NCBI GenBank assembly: GCA_036936605.1
Contig: JAUPFV010000002.1
Location: forward strand, 219,697,046-219,761,045
Source of the DNA: Limnanthes douglasii subsp. nivea
Lineage: Eukaryota; Streptophyta; Magnoliopsida; Brassicales; Limnanthaceae
Length of the DNA: 64,000 nt
Reading direction: 5' to 3'
Shown: positions 36,841 through 48,400 of the stretch, piece by piece
Layout of the letters: the number at the start of each line of letters is the position of its first letter
Position numbering within the stretch: position 1 is the first letter of the stretch
The notes under the pieces: generated by a model
Seen by the model: the letters and a program-made list of their open reading frames with translations, nothing else
Told to the model about the DNA's origin: nothing
Databases searched by the model: none
Translations under genes and position numbers: made by a program

Positions 36841-37364
36841 ATCTTGCTTTTTGCAGTCATAGATTGATGCATCAGAAATTTTTCACCATATTCACCACTA
36901 AAATTCGCTATTGATTCATCTTCCGGTTTGCTCTCCTTAGTTTTAGCCACTGCTTTCCTACTTCCTACATGAATTCTATAACGCTCTACGGTTCCAAGAT
37001 GCAAATGTAGGAGCGTCTTCAGGGGTCTTAATCTTCTCTAATTTAAAACGGAATAACCAGACATGGGCATTTTAACCGGAACCTAAAAAACCAAACCAAA
37101 CTGAACCGAAAGAACTGACCCAAAATGGATTAGGTTCCTTCATAATTACCTAAATGGTTCCGAATAACGCAGACTACGGCGATCGCAGAAGGTAGTCTGG
37201 CCTGATTTTTTTGAGTGCAGTAGGGCCAACCTCAATATTTCATTCTGGACATTGGTGTTGGTACTTGTCTTCTACCCATTTACGTATGCATTCATGACAA
37301 AAGGTATGGAGATAAAAGTTGATCGTAATAGCATCCTCGTAACCCTTATTTGCATACAACTAAA
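36841..37364 (-). pseudogene. B3-RING array unit 4 (B3 deleted, extra deletion and insertion)
   Basis: It starts with the same kind of B3 deletion junction as unit 2. A second deletion at about 37004 removes the VKESSKDSS segment. A 104-bp insert (37058-37161) interrupts the SLVV-RING region. The RING half lies at about 37350-37240. Confidence 0.7.
37058..37161. mobile_element. Small hAT-like insertion inside array unit 4
   Basis: The insert starts CAGACATGGGCATTTTAACC, a hAT-type terminal sequence, contains AACCAAACC/GAACCGAAAG-type repeats and is flanked by the 7-bp duplication GAATAAC (37051-37057 and 37162-37168). Other units show uninterrupted GGGAATAACGCAGACCG here. The right terminal inverted repeat is not evident, so the element may be truncated. 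Confidence 0.55.
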
Positions 37365-38506
37365 TTACATCACCTGTTTTGAGGTGATTATATTGCTTTA
37401 TATTTTTTCACGTACCATTCACCACGTAAGACGAATTTTGCTTTTTATATCGAGTAGATAGCTTTTTCAAATCCCACCTCTTAAGATTAATCTTCGAAAC
37501 CTTAAGAAACTGTTTGATAATATTCACCTTTATGGATTGCAATATGTGTTTTTTGTTCTTTTTCGGGTGCTGAGATTTACAATTTCATCGTCCATCATAA
37601 AATCAAATTTTACGTGATTTAATGGAACTGACAATCAATTATGATTATCAGTCAGGTCAAACTCATACAACCGTTTTTGAATAACTAGTTTTATATATGA
37701 CCCTTCTCCAATGACAACTTTGAATATTTTGGGCAACTCTGGTGGAGGATTAGGGCCGGAATTTTTGTGGTTTTTTGTAATTTTTTGTTTTTATCAGCAT
37801 CGCTTGCTTTCCTCTTCTTTCTTGATCCTCGAACTAGAGAATAGCAATAAGAAGAAATCTTGGGATGGTTTTTTTTCATCATTCTTTTTGGGATCATTAT
37901 GTTATTGTGCGGAAGCAAATCTAGTTTTTTCCAACCATAAGAATGATGTATCATAAATTTATTATCAGATTCACCACTGAAAGTCGCTATCGTTTCATCT
38001 TCCGGCTTTCTCTCCTTAGTTTTCGCCACCCTTTTTCCATTTCCTGCATGAATTCTATGACGTTCTACGGATCCAAGATGCAATTTAGCGCCTTTGTTTA
38101 TCTTAGAAAACTTGTGTTTTCAGTTCAGGATCCTTCTTATTTATATCTTCCCTGGACCTAGGTAAAATAGAAAGTTCAGTTGTGGAAAAATCCTTTGAAG
38201 ATTGTTTAACAGTTGGAACCGGTAAATTTGTTACAATAACGACCAAAGATGATAATGTAGGAGCGTCTTTAGGGGTCTATATCTTTTTTAATTTATTAGG
38301 GAATAACGCAGACCGCAACGATCGCAGAAAGTGGTTTAGCCTGAGTTTGGTGAGTTCAGAAGGGTCGACCTCAATATTGCATTCTGGACAGTGGTACTGG
38401 TACTCGTCTTCTACCCATTAATGTATGCATTCATGAGAGAAGGTATCGAGATAAATTTTGATTGTAATAGCATCCTCATAACCCATATATGCATATAGTT
38501 GGATCT
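37365..38506 (-). pseudogene. B3-RING array unit 5
   Basis: The B3 half spans 37365-37735. The frame 38083-37691 is open through linker and basic stretch (VERHRIHAGNGKRVAKTKE, GSRKKRKASDADKNKK), running past the MHQS stop seen in several other units, then leaves the B3 frame. The RING half (about 38490-38385) has one cysteine replaced by serine and a stop before WVEDE. Confidence 0.75.
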
Positions 38507-39753
38507 TATCACCTGTTTGGAGGTGATTATCTTGCTTTATTTTTTCCACGTACCATTCAATATGTAAGACGAATTTTCCTTTTGATATTGAGTAGACAGC
38601 TTTTTCAAATCCTACCTCTTAAGATTAATCTTTGAAACCTTAAGATATTGTTTGATAATATTCACCTCTATGGATTGCAATTTGTGTTTTTTGTCCTCTT
38701 TTTGGGTGTTGAGATTTAAAATTTCATCGCTCATCAGAAAATCAAATTTCATTTGACTTAATGGAAATGACTATCGATTATGATTATCAGTCAAGTCAAA
38801 CTCGTACAACCGTTTGTGAATAACCAGATTTACATCTGACCTTTCTCCAATGAGAGCTTTGAATATTTTGGGCAACTCTGGTGGAAGATTATGATTATCA
38901 GTCAAGTCAAACTCGTATAACCGTTTTTGAATAACCAGTTTTATATTTGACCCTTCTCCAATGACAATTTTAAATATTTCGGGCAACTCTGGTGGAGGAT
39001 CAGGTCCGGAATTTTGTGGTTTTTTGTGAATTTTTGTTTTTATCAACATGGTTTACTTTCCTCTTCTTTCTTGATCTTGGAACTAGAGAAGAGCAATAAT
39101 AAGGAATCTTGAACCTAATATTTAGAGGGGTTTTTTCTTCATTATATTCGGGATCATTATGTGATTGTGTGGGAAGCAAATCTAGTTTTTTCCAGACATA
39201 GGATTGATGCATCAAAAATTTCTCATGAGATTCACCACTGGAAGTCGTTATCGTTTCATCTTATGGTTTGTTCTCCTTAGTTTTAGCCACTCTTTTTCTG
39301 ATTCCTAGATGACGTTATACAGATCAAAGATGCAATTTAGCGCCCTTGTTATCTTGGAAAACTTGTGTTCAGTTCAGGCTCCTTTTTATTCATATCTTCC
39401 CTGGACCTATGCATAATACAAAGTTCTGTTGTAGAAGAATCCTTTGAAGATTCTTTAAGAGTTGGAACCAGTAAATTTGTTACAATAAAGACCAAAGATG
39501 ATAATGTATGAGCGTCTTCAGGGGTCTTTATCTTCTCTAATTTATCAGGGAATAACGCAGACCGCAGCGATCGCAGAAAGTGGTCTAGCCTGAGTTTGGT
39601 GAGTTCAAAAGGGCCGACCTCAATATTGCATTCTGGACAGTGGTGCTTGTACTCATTTTCTACCTATTTGCGTATGCATTCATGACAGAAGGTATGGAGA
39701 CAAATTTTGATCGTAATAGCATCCTCATAACCTCTATATGCATATAGGTGAAT
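38507..39753 (-). pseudogene. B3-RING array unit 6 with internal B3 duplication
   Basis: The unit is 1247 bp, about 110 bp longer than its sisters, because 38776-38886 is repeated at 38887-38997. The 111-bp period (37 codons) leaves the frame open, doubling the LPEIFK...YEFDLTDNHN part of the B3 domain (open frame 39049-38771). The basic linker is open at 39215-39000. The RING half (39730-39640) keeps CLHTFCHECI, has a stop before VENEY, and keeps CPEC. Confidence 0.8.
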
Positions 39754-40888
39754 CACATCACCTGTTTGGAGGTGATTATCTTGCTTTATCTTTTTCCACG
39801 TACCATTAAACATGTAATACAAATTTTTCTTTTGATATTGAGTAGACAACTTTTTCAAATCCCACCTCTAAAGATTAATCTTCGAAACTTTAAGAGATTG
39901 TTCGATAATATTTAGCTCTATTGTTGCAATTCACATTTTTTGTCCTCTTTTTTGGTGTTGAGATTTACGATTTCATCGTCCATTTGAAAATCAAATTTCA
40001 CTTGATTTAATGAAATGGACGATTGATTACGATTATCAGTCAAGTCAAACTCGTATAACCGTTTTTGAATAATCAGTTTTACATCTGAGCCTTCTCCAAT
40101 GACAACTTTGAATATTTCAGGCAACTTTGGTGGAAAATTTACGTCCGAAAGTTTTTAACATTTTTGTGAATTTTTGTTTTTATCAGCAGGGCTTCCTTTC
40201 CTCTTCTTTCTTGAACCTGGAGCTATAGAAGAGCAAGAAGAAATATTGAACCTAATCTTGAGAGGGTTTTTTTTCTTCATTCATTTTGGCTTTTATTATG
40301 TTGTTGTGCGGGAAGTAAGTCTTATTTTTTCCCGGCCGTAGGATTCATATATCAGAAATATCTCACCGAATTCACCACTGAAAGTCGTTATCGTTTCATC
40401 TTCCGGTTTTCTCTCCTTAGTTTAAGCCACTATTTTCTTAATTCCTGCATAAATTCCATTACGTTCGACGGATCCAAGATGCAATTTTGCATCCTTGTTA
40501 TCTTGGAAAACTTGTGTTTTCTGTTCAGGCTCCTTTTTAATCATATCTTCCCTTGACCTAGGCATGATAGAAAGTTTAGGTGTGGAAGAATCTTTTGAAG
40601 ATTTTTTGACAGTTGAAACAGGTAGATTAAGAGCAGTGACGACCAAAAATGATAATGTATGAGAGTTTTCAGGGGTCTTTATCTTCTCTAATTTATCAAG
40701 GAATAACGCAGACTGTAACTATCGTAAAAGATGGACTTGCCTGAGTTTGGTGATTGCAGAAGGGTGAAGCTCAATATTTTATTATGGATAGTGGTGTTGG
40801 TACTCATCTTCTACCCATTTATGTATGCATTCATGATAGAGAGTATGGAGACATATGTTGATCGTAATAACATCCTCGTAAACCCTGT
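39754..40888 (-). pseudogene. B3-RING array unit 7 (end of block A)
   Basis: The B3 N-terminal half is open at 40124-39918 (MPEIFKVVIGEGSDVKLIIQ, VKFDFQMDDEIV). The linker is open at 40646-40422 (VSTVKKSSKDSSTPKLSIMP). The RING half is truncated: CPEC is lost and homology stops at about 40888 within the YEDAITI region. Confidence 0.75.
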
Positions 40889-41850
40889 CATACAAACTGC
40901 ATTTCATGTGTGATGCAAGCTTAACCAACCTTATTGTCCTCTGTCAATCACCCATCTTCATCCCTTTTAAATATGCAGTTGTGGATTATAGAAAATAGGT
41001 TTTGGTTAAATTTTTCCCTCAAAATTTATAACTAGTCTCAAAAAAATTTAGTTTTTTTTTTTTAAGTTTTTAGTCTTTTACCATTTTTTTCCTTTTGACT
41101 AAATCGGTTTCATTTTGTCTTATAGTGAATATTAGGTACACAAAATTTTCTTCCCTAACCTTCTACTTATATACAAAATTTAACAAAACTTAAAAAAAAA
41201 ATCAAAACCTCAAATAACCCCACAAAGCGGCAAAAACCTCCAAAAAATCTTCAAACCCTAGAAAACGATTTTCGGATGGAAAAAGACAAGAAGATTCTTA
41301 GTGAGGAGGTTGAAACTTCAGATAAGATAGTCTTTCTAACCAATTTGTTTTAAAGTTTCTTTTTTTGTAGTTATCTTGATTTAAAAAAAAACTAAAACTA
41401 CACAGCCTCACCGGGTGAGACCCTCCACCTAGGCGGGGCTTCCATTGAAATCGTCTTAGCTTTAGGTTTTATTTTCGCCAGTGTTGGCATACTTAAGCCG
41501 TCGGTTCAGTCTACTGAAACCCGTCAGGAATGGATGATTTAACCATCTGCCCTTAAGACCCTCCCCGCCGGTGCTAGGAACGTATAGTAGTAGGGTTTCA
41601 TTTTATTTTTTAGAAATGGTTCCCCTGTAGGAGAGAATTTTCCAACAACCATGGTGGTATTTTCCACCTATCGGTTTAGAATTTTGTAACAGCCGTTGCG
41701 TAGGTTTTCTACGACGGTTGGTAATGAGCAAAAAATTTATATAGTTTTCACTTGGTGAATGTAAGAAAATAAGCTAATTGATTTTGGCATGGTAAAAAAA
41801 GAGCCTTGCTCCATCGATTATAGTAATTTGTTTAACACGAATTCTCACTA
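40889..41850. other. Spacer between array block A and MULE pseudogene
   Basis: No gene is seen. AT-rich DNA encloses a GC-rich patch at 41404-41612 that is unlike its surroundings and not repeated elsewhere in the window as far as could be seen. Confidence 0.5.
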
Positions 41851-42564
41851 CACACAGCAATAATTGATCGATTGGTTTAAACAAACCGCGATAGTCAATG
41901 GGTTTGTAATTATATTACGGTATCGTGACGATGCCAAAAGTAGAAAAACTTCGAGAATCATTTTTGTGTGTGAGATATCCGGAAAGTACAAAAAGTTGGT
42001 AGATCCGAATGATCTTAAGAGAAAGTCTACCGGGATAAAAAAAATATGGATGCTCTTCCAGTCTTAAAGAAAATAAGGTGGATGCTGATTTATGGTCCTT
42101 AGAGGTTGCATGCGTCGTTCACAATCATGATACTATAAATTCAATCAATATGATTCGTACTCGAGACGATTTTCTAAAGAATAGTTGGATTTTTTAGTTA
42201 GCTATATGAAATGAGATCATGTCTTCGTGATATTCTTGGAGGTGTGAAAAAATGAACCCTAGAAATTTGTCGTCCATGCGCACCGTGTACAATGCTTAAC
42301 TAAAACAAAGGAAGATTGAGAAAGGCAGTTGGTCGCAATTCCAATACTTGTTAGGTGAACTAAAAAGGTTAAATTATTACGAATGACATGGATCGTGCAA
42401 AGACGGAAGCGATATCATAGGTTTGACTTTCTTCGCACACCCGGTTAGTTTGGATTTTTATGGACGTTTCTACATGTCATAGTAATGGATAACACATACA
42501 ATGTAATAAAATACGGGATGCCGTTGTATAAGGTTGTTGGAGACAAGTATATCATGAAACCTTT
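41851..42564 (+). pseudogene. MULE transposase pseudogene, 5' part (FAR1-like/MuDR type)
   Basis: The plus strand reads MIDWFKQTAIVNGFVIILRY, SRIIFVCEISGKYKKL, LKRKSTGIKK and, after a frameshift, LWSLEVACVVHNHD (41864-42115). This is the FAR1/MULE N-terminal zinc-binding domain ending in the W..EVV...HNH block. Later, in mixed frames, come the MRTVYNA region (42275), LTFFAHP (42425-42445) and IVMDNTYNVIKYGMPLYKVVG (about 42478-42540), where the D of MDNTY matches the first catalytic aspartate of MULE transposases. The reading continues across the Athila insertion at 53171. Confidence 0.75.
42560..42564 (+). repeat. Target site duplication, left copy
   Basis: CCTTT directly before the TGATAAG start of the 5' LTR, identical to 53171-53175. 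Confidence 0.9.
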
Positions 42565-44481
42565 TGATAAGTGCATTTCATATCACTTATTACGCTTCCA
42601 TTATTCTTAAAATCGTCACCGGTTCTCAAGTATTCGTTGAGTTTTAACGTGTTTTTCCAGTATTCTTAAAGGCGTTTGTGCTGCGGGTAAATTGTGATAA
42701 TATTAATAAATTTGGGATTGAAATTGAAAAAACTGGAAAATTAATGTACTTAGGGAAATTTTGGAACAGTTGAAAAGAAAAGAAAATATATTAATGCTAA
42801 AAATATATTATGACGAGTGATTTTCAAAATATATATATATTAATGCTTGAAAAATATATTAATATTGAAAAAAAAGGAAAATATATTTTCTAAGATATTG
42901 TTTAAAATATTAAATTAAGAAAAAATATTAAAACGAAGCACAAAAGAAATTAATGCTGAATTAAGAAAAATATATTAGACTAATGTTAAAATTTTATTTA
43001 GTTATATTGTTTAAAATATTATTTTATTTAATGTAATTATTTTATTATTCAAAATTTGTTTTTTTAGGGTTTGGACCGGTCTATAAATAGAGGAAGAAAT
43101 TGGTGACGGATGGAATTACGGCTTTGATTTGGTTTTACGGCTCCTCTTGGGAGAGGAGAGTGTGATGTTTGGATTTTGTGTTTCGGCTTAGTACAAAATA
43201 GAAAAGAAGAGAAGTTATACTTGACTACTGATATAATTGCTGTTTTGGGTTTTCTTGCTTTTGTATTCATTAGAACACAGAACCGGAACTTGAAACGAAA
43301 AAGGAAGAGAAAATCCATACGACTACTTTGGATTCTCTTTCCTGCAGAAGATAGCGAGAAAGAAAAAAGACAAGTGGCCGACCGATTCAATTTACGGCTG
43401 TTTTGGGTTTTGTTTTACGGCTGCGACAAAATAAAGAAGAAAAGAGTTGTCGATTCGGGTTTTCTTTCGACAGCGGCAACATACAACCAGACGGCAGGAG
43501 GCAGGTATTTGCTTTGGTGTTTTTCGAGAGGCAGCAGGTGACAATTACTGCCGTTTTCGATCGGCAGCAGCTACTACACGGAGATCAAAACGCGGCGATG
43601 ACTACGGTGGTTTTCCGATTGGTGTTTCTGTCGGGCGATATTTACGGCAGTTGTTCGCTTTAACTTTCTCTAAACTTTTATTCGTTATTTACATTCTTCC
43701 TATAAAATTATGTTAACTTTTGCACCCATGAAGATGATTTGTTCGATTATGAACTAATCGTTGTCATGGAACCTTAGCGGATTTGTTTGAATAATATTTA
43801 GGGTTTATTGCTTAATTGATTTTTTGAGATATGTTTATCGGTTACCTAGTATGGTTGTGTTTATCGTTAGATGCGTCGCGAACATCTAGTTTGTTAATCT
43901 TTAATGAATGCGAAAGTAGATTTAAGGGTTTAGAACTTGCCATGCTAGCATAGGTTCTTGAATGATTCATATTGTGATTGTTCATGATTCGTAATATGTC
44001 ATTAACCATATCATATTACCCTATGTAATCGAAATAGGTAACTTGTAGGTAACTTGTGCTTAAAACCAATTGTACCTCAATTCATATAGACATATATGAT
44101 TGTCATGCATGCGGTGTCTGCTTAACTGGTATCTCTTTTGTGGTTGTTTACGTGTAGCGTATTCTGATTTTGTGTTATCTGATTAGTAATCGTAGTTATC
44201 TTACATATTGATTAAGTATATTAATACTCTGAGTAAAATAAACAATGAAGTTAGGGTTCCATGTTTTCTCTCGCATAAGTAAAACTCATTAGATAATCTT
44301 GTTAGTTGATTTGTTTAGTTACATTCATACTTTATTACTCGTTCAAACATTAGTTTAATAATCATACGTTGTTGCATAAGTGAATTCTTGTCTTATACAC
44401 CTAGTCTTCGTGGGAACGATTTTTCTTATTTATTACTTGCTACTTTTGACCGCGTATACTTGCGTGAAAAAAGGACTAACA
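42565..44481 (+). repeat. 5' LTR of the Athila-type element
   Basis: Starts TGATAAGTGCATTTCATATC and ends GGACTAACA; it aligns end to end with 51249-53170. TATA box CTATAAATAG is at 43081-43090. Short ORFs in the 43.1-43.7 kb part recur in the other LTR but have no recognisable domain. Confidence 0.93.
43081..43090 (+). promoter_or_regulatory. TATA box in the 5' LTR
   Basis: CTATAAATAG, about 0.5 kb into the LTR; the equivalent TTATAAATAG occurs at about 51765 in the 3' LTR. It is the likely U3/R promoter. Confidence 0.6.
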
Positions 44482-44487
44482 AGTTTT

Positions 44488-44505
44488 TGGCGCCGTTGCC
44501 GGGGA
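44488..44505 (+). other. Primer-binding site (tRNA-Asp type)
   Basis: TGGCGCCGTTGCCGGGGA lies 6 bases after the 5' LTR end. It is the tRNA-Asp primer site typical of plant Athila/Tat elements. Confidence 0.85.
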
Positions 44506-44621
44506 CTCGGTGTTATTTGACAGTTTCATTGCTTATCAACATGAGTCGTTATAAAACTACTGACTTGATTCAGTTACTTTCTTTTTATGTGTTTTCTTGT
44601 GCTTCAGGTACTTGAGCGTGT

Positions 44622-45446
44622 ATGCAAACACGGTCTCAAACTAGAGCACTAGTACAAAAGGAGCTTGAAACACAGCAAGGAACAGAGTTGATATTCGCAG
44701 ATTCTGATACTAATTCTACAATGGGAGATCCAGCTCCAAAAGCACTCATGGAATACTCTCAACCAAAGATCATGGATATTCAGTCTAGCATTGTCAGACC
44801 CAATATCGCTGCGAATAATTTTGAAATTAAACCCAGCACTATTCAGATGATGCAGAATTCTTGTCAGTTTGGGGGAGCTTCATATGAGGATCCTAATATG
44901 CACATTATGACCTTCCTTGAAATCTGTGATACCTTCAAGTTCAACGGTGTTTCAGATGATGCCATAAGACTGAGACTCTTCCCATTTTATCTGAGGGACA
45001 AAGCTAAGAGCTGGTTACACTCTTTACCAGCAGGCTCGATCACTACTTGGGATATACTAGCACATAAATTTATCTCAAAATTCTGTCCTATGGCAAGAAC
45101 AGTCGCCTTGAGGAATGCTATTACTCAGTTTTCTCAGTCATATGGTGAATCTTTAAGTGAAGCTTGGGAGCGTTACAAGGAGATGCTCAGAAAATGTCCT
45201 CATCATGGGATGCCTGATTGGTTAGTAATAAATTGCTTCTACAATAGGTTGGGTGCGCAAACAAGGCCCATGGTCGATGTTGCATCTGGGGGAGCCTTAT
45301 TAACGAAAAGCTATGAGGAAGCTCATGAGCTCCTTGAGATGATGGCTGCTAATGAATTCCAGAACCCTTCTCAGAGACAGTCACAACATAAAGTAGCTGG
45401 TATTCTTAACATTAGACACTGCTACTGCTTTAGCAGCTCAGCTTGA
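44622..45446 (+). pseudogene. Athila gag, frameshifted near its end
   Basis: The start MQTRSQTRA is the first ATG after the primer site in this frame. Residues about 65-230 are the retrotransposon gag domain (FLEICDTFKFNGVSDDAIRL, AKSWLHSLPAGSITTWD, ESLSEAWERYKEMLRKCPHH). Just after HKVAGIL (about 45413) the expected continuation ([19 protein letters not shown]) appears in the next frame, so a single-base change separates gag from the rest of the polyprotein. Plant Athila elements normally make gag-pol as one frame. Whether the shift is a lesion or recoded is not shown, but no slippery heptamer is obvious. Confidence 0.85.
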
Positions 45447-45456
45447 AGCTCTAAAC

Positions 45457-48400
45457 ATGAAGGTAGATTCTTTGACTAAACTAGGGATACATCAGGTAGC
45501 TACTGTGTACGAGATTTGTGCTAGAGGGCATGACACTCAACAATGCCCAATCTCTACTAAGTCAGTGCAATTTGTGAGTAACTTTCAGAGGCAAAATCAA
45601 CAACCAATCTCAAACACCTATCACCCAAGCAACATAAATCATCCGAACTTCAGTTGGAGCAATAATCAACAAGGTAATGAGCATTATGGTGCTAAGCCAT
45701 ACGCTCCTCCTAGATTTCAGCAACAAGGGCATCAACATCAATCTCAACAGTATGCCCCAAGACAACCTCAGAATCAACATCTTGACCCTTCTCAACATTT
45801 TGTGAGAGACTCTGAATTCGAAGAGATGAAGTTAATGATTAAAAGTCTGATGGTATCTCACAAGACCTTGGAAAATCAGATTGGACAGATGGCCAGTAAC
45901 ATGATTGTTAGACCTCACGGAGTTCTTCCTAGCGACACAGAACATAATCCAGGTAAACGGGACAGCAAAGAGCAATGCCAAGCTATCACCTTGCGATCAA
46001 GAAAGGTTGCTGAGAACCCCACAATTGAACAAGAGGTGGATTCTTCTCAAAATCAGCATATTCTGAAAAATTCTGCTCAAAATAAGCCCTCATCTGAGGT
46101 TAATTCTGGTCAAGATCAGCCACCTAAAAAGCCATCTCAGTCAGTTGTTGAGTCTACGATCTACCCTCCTCCACCTTTTCCGCAAAGGTTGCAGAAACAG
46201 AAGTTAGATGCTCAGTTTGGGAGATTTTTGGAGGTGTTCAGGAGGCTACACATCAACATACCTTTTGCTGAAGCATTAGAGAAAATGCCTAGTTATGCCA
46301 AATTCATGAAGGGAATTCTTTCGAAAAAGCTAAAGCTTGGTGATTTTGAGACAATGGCGCTCATTGAGGAATGCAGTGCGATCTTACAACAAAAATTGCC
46401 TCCCAAACTCAAAGATCCAGGAAGCTTCACTATTCCTTGTTCAATCGGCAATTTAACTTTCAGCAAATGTTTATGTGATTTGGGAGCGAGCATCAATCTG
46501 ATGCCCCTATCTGTGTTTGAGAAACTTGGGCTACCTGAGCCAAAATCGACTAATATCTCTTTGCAGCTGGCTGATCGTTCTATCACATATCCTCGTGGGA
46601 TTGTAGAAGATGTCTTAGTAAAGGTAGACAAGCTCATCTTTCCTGTTGACTTCGTTATTTTGGATTTCGAAGAGGACAAAGACATCCCCATAATCATGGG
46701 AAGACCATTCTTGGCTACGGGCAAAACTCTGATCGATGTCAAAAAATGGGAGCTCACTATGAGAGTGCAAGATCATAATGTCACTTTCAACGTTTTCAAG
46801 GCTATGGAATCTCCAACAGAGGATGAAGAATGTTTCAGGTTGGATATGATCGATTCTTTGCACAGCAATGAGGTGGATCGGTATGCGAGTTCAGATGTTC
46901 TAGGCAGAGTTCTACATGGTGAATCTGACTTCGAAGATGAAGAAATATCTGAATGTGTTCAACTACTACAGGCAGCCCCGTATCAAAAGAGGCTCAATAT
47001 TCCACATGAGTCGCTCGGACTGGGTGATCTTAAGGATTCTCATAAAAAGTTTAATCCTTCGCTAGAAGAAGCTCCTAAACTTGAACTCAAACCACTACCA
47101 GATCATCTCAGGTATGCTTACTTAGGAGAGTCATCTACATTACCTGTTATTATTGCATCTAACCTTTCAGTTAGTGAGGAAGAAAAGCTATTGAGAGTCC
47201 TGAGGAAGTTCAAATCAGCCATTGGTTGGACCATAGCAGATATCAAGGGAATCAGTCCATCTTACTGCATGCACAAGATTCTGCTTGAAGAAGGGAGCAA
47301 ACCATCTATTGAGCATCAGAGGAGGCTAAATATTATCATGAAAGAGGTGGTGAAGAAAGAAATTCTGAAGTGGCTAGATGCAGGCATTATCTATCTTATC
47401 TCAGACAGTCAGTGGGTAAGCCCGGTGCAATGTGTACCAAAGAAGGGAGGAATGACATTAGTAACAAATGAAAAGAATGAACTCATCCCCACTCGGACAG
47501 TCACTGGATGGAGAATTTGCATGGATTATCGTAAATTGAATAAGGCCACTAGAAAAGATCACTTTCCCTTGCCATTTATTGATCAGATATTGGATAGGTT
47601 GGCGGGACATGAATATTACTGTATGCTCGATGGATATTCAGGATACAATCAGATTTGTATAGCTCCAGAAGATCAGGAGAAGACGACCTTCACATGCCCT
47701 TTTGGTACCTTTGCTTTTCGATGTGTCTCGTTTGGACTTTGCAATGCACCCGCTACTTTTCAAAGGTGCATGATGGCTATTTTCTCTGAAATGGTTGGTG
47801 ATATCATGGAGGTGTTCATGGACAATTTCACGGTCTTTGGGAAATCATACGATGGATGTCTATCTAATCTGGGTAGAGTACTTGAGAGATGTGTGAAAAC
47901 AAACCTCATTCTTAATTGGGAAAAATGTCTCTTCATGGTTCAAGAAGGTATCATCCTTGGACACAAGGTGTCTAAGAGGGGTTTAGAAGTAGACAAGGCC
48001 AAGCTTGAAACAATCAAAAAGCTTCCTCCTCATATATCAGTAAAAGGAATTCGTAGTTTTCTTGGTCATGCTGGATTTTATAGACGTTTTATTCAAGACT
48101 TCTCAAAGATCACCAAACCACTGTGTAGTCTACTGGAAAAGGATGTTCCCTTTCGATTTACTGAAGAGTGTTTCGTTGCTTTTGAGCTCTTGAAGAAAAA
48201 TTTGACTTCAGCCCCTATCATCACTGCGCCTAACTGGGAAGAGCCATTTGAGATGATGTGTGATGTTAGTGATTTCGCTGTGGGAGTCGTTCTTGGTCAA
48301 AGGAAGCTGAAGGTGTTTCACGTGGTTCACTATGCTATTAAAACCCTTAATGATGCACAACGAAACTACACAGTTACTGAAAAAGAGCTTTTGGCTGTTA

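Larger units (their letters stand above)
33929..40888 (-). repeat. B3-RING chimeric tandem array, block A (7 units)
   Basis: Units recur at about 33929, 35067, 35683, 36817, 37365, 38507 and 39754, judged by the anchor CACATCACCTGTTTGGAG. Full spacing is 1134-1142 bp (1247 with an internal duplication); two short units of about 616 and 548 bp lack B3. Reading the minus strand, each full unit gives a half RING (CLHTFCHECI, HHCPEC), then KLRPDHLLRSLRSALFPDKL and TLSSLVV as in BMI1/DRIP proteins. A linker (VKESSKDSS; HLGSVERHRIH), a basic stretch (GSRKKRKASPADKNKN) and a B3 domain of DUF313 type (LPEIFKVVIGEGSDVKLVIQ; LNGTWKKIKQDNHLQTGDVI) follow. Every unit has lesions, so this is a pseudogene array or gene-derived satellite, not a set of intact genes. 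Confidence 0.85.

Noticed and set aside
43064..43716. Several ORFs of 86-121 codons in the Athila 5' LTR, repeated in part in the 3' LTR (52079-52392)
   Set aside because: They overlap each other on both strands within U3/R sequence, differ in start and length between the two LTRs and show no domain.
46293..46863. Minus-strand ORFs inside Athila pol
   Set aside because: They are antisense to the protease/RT coding frame without recognisable domains.
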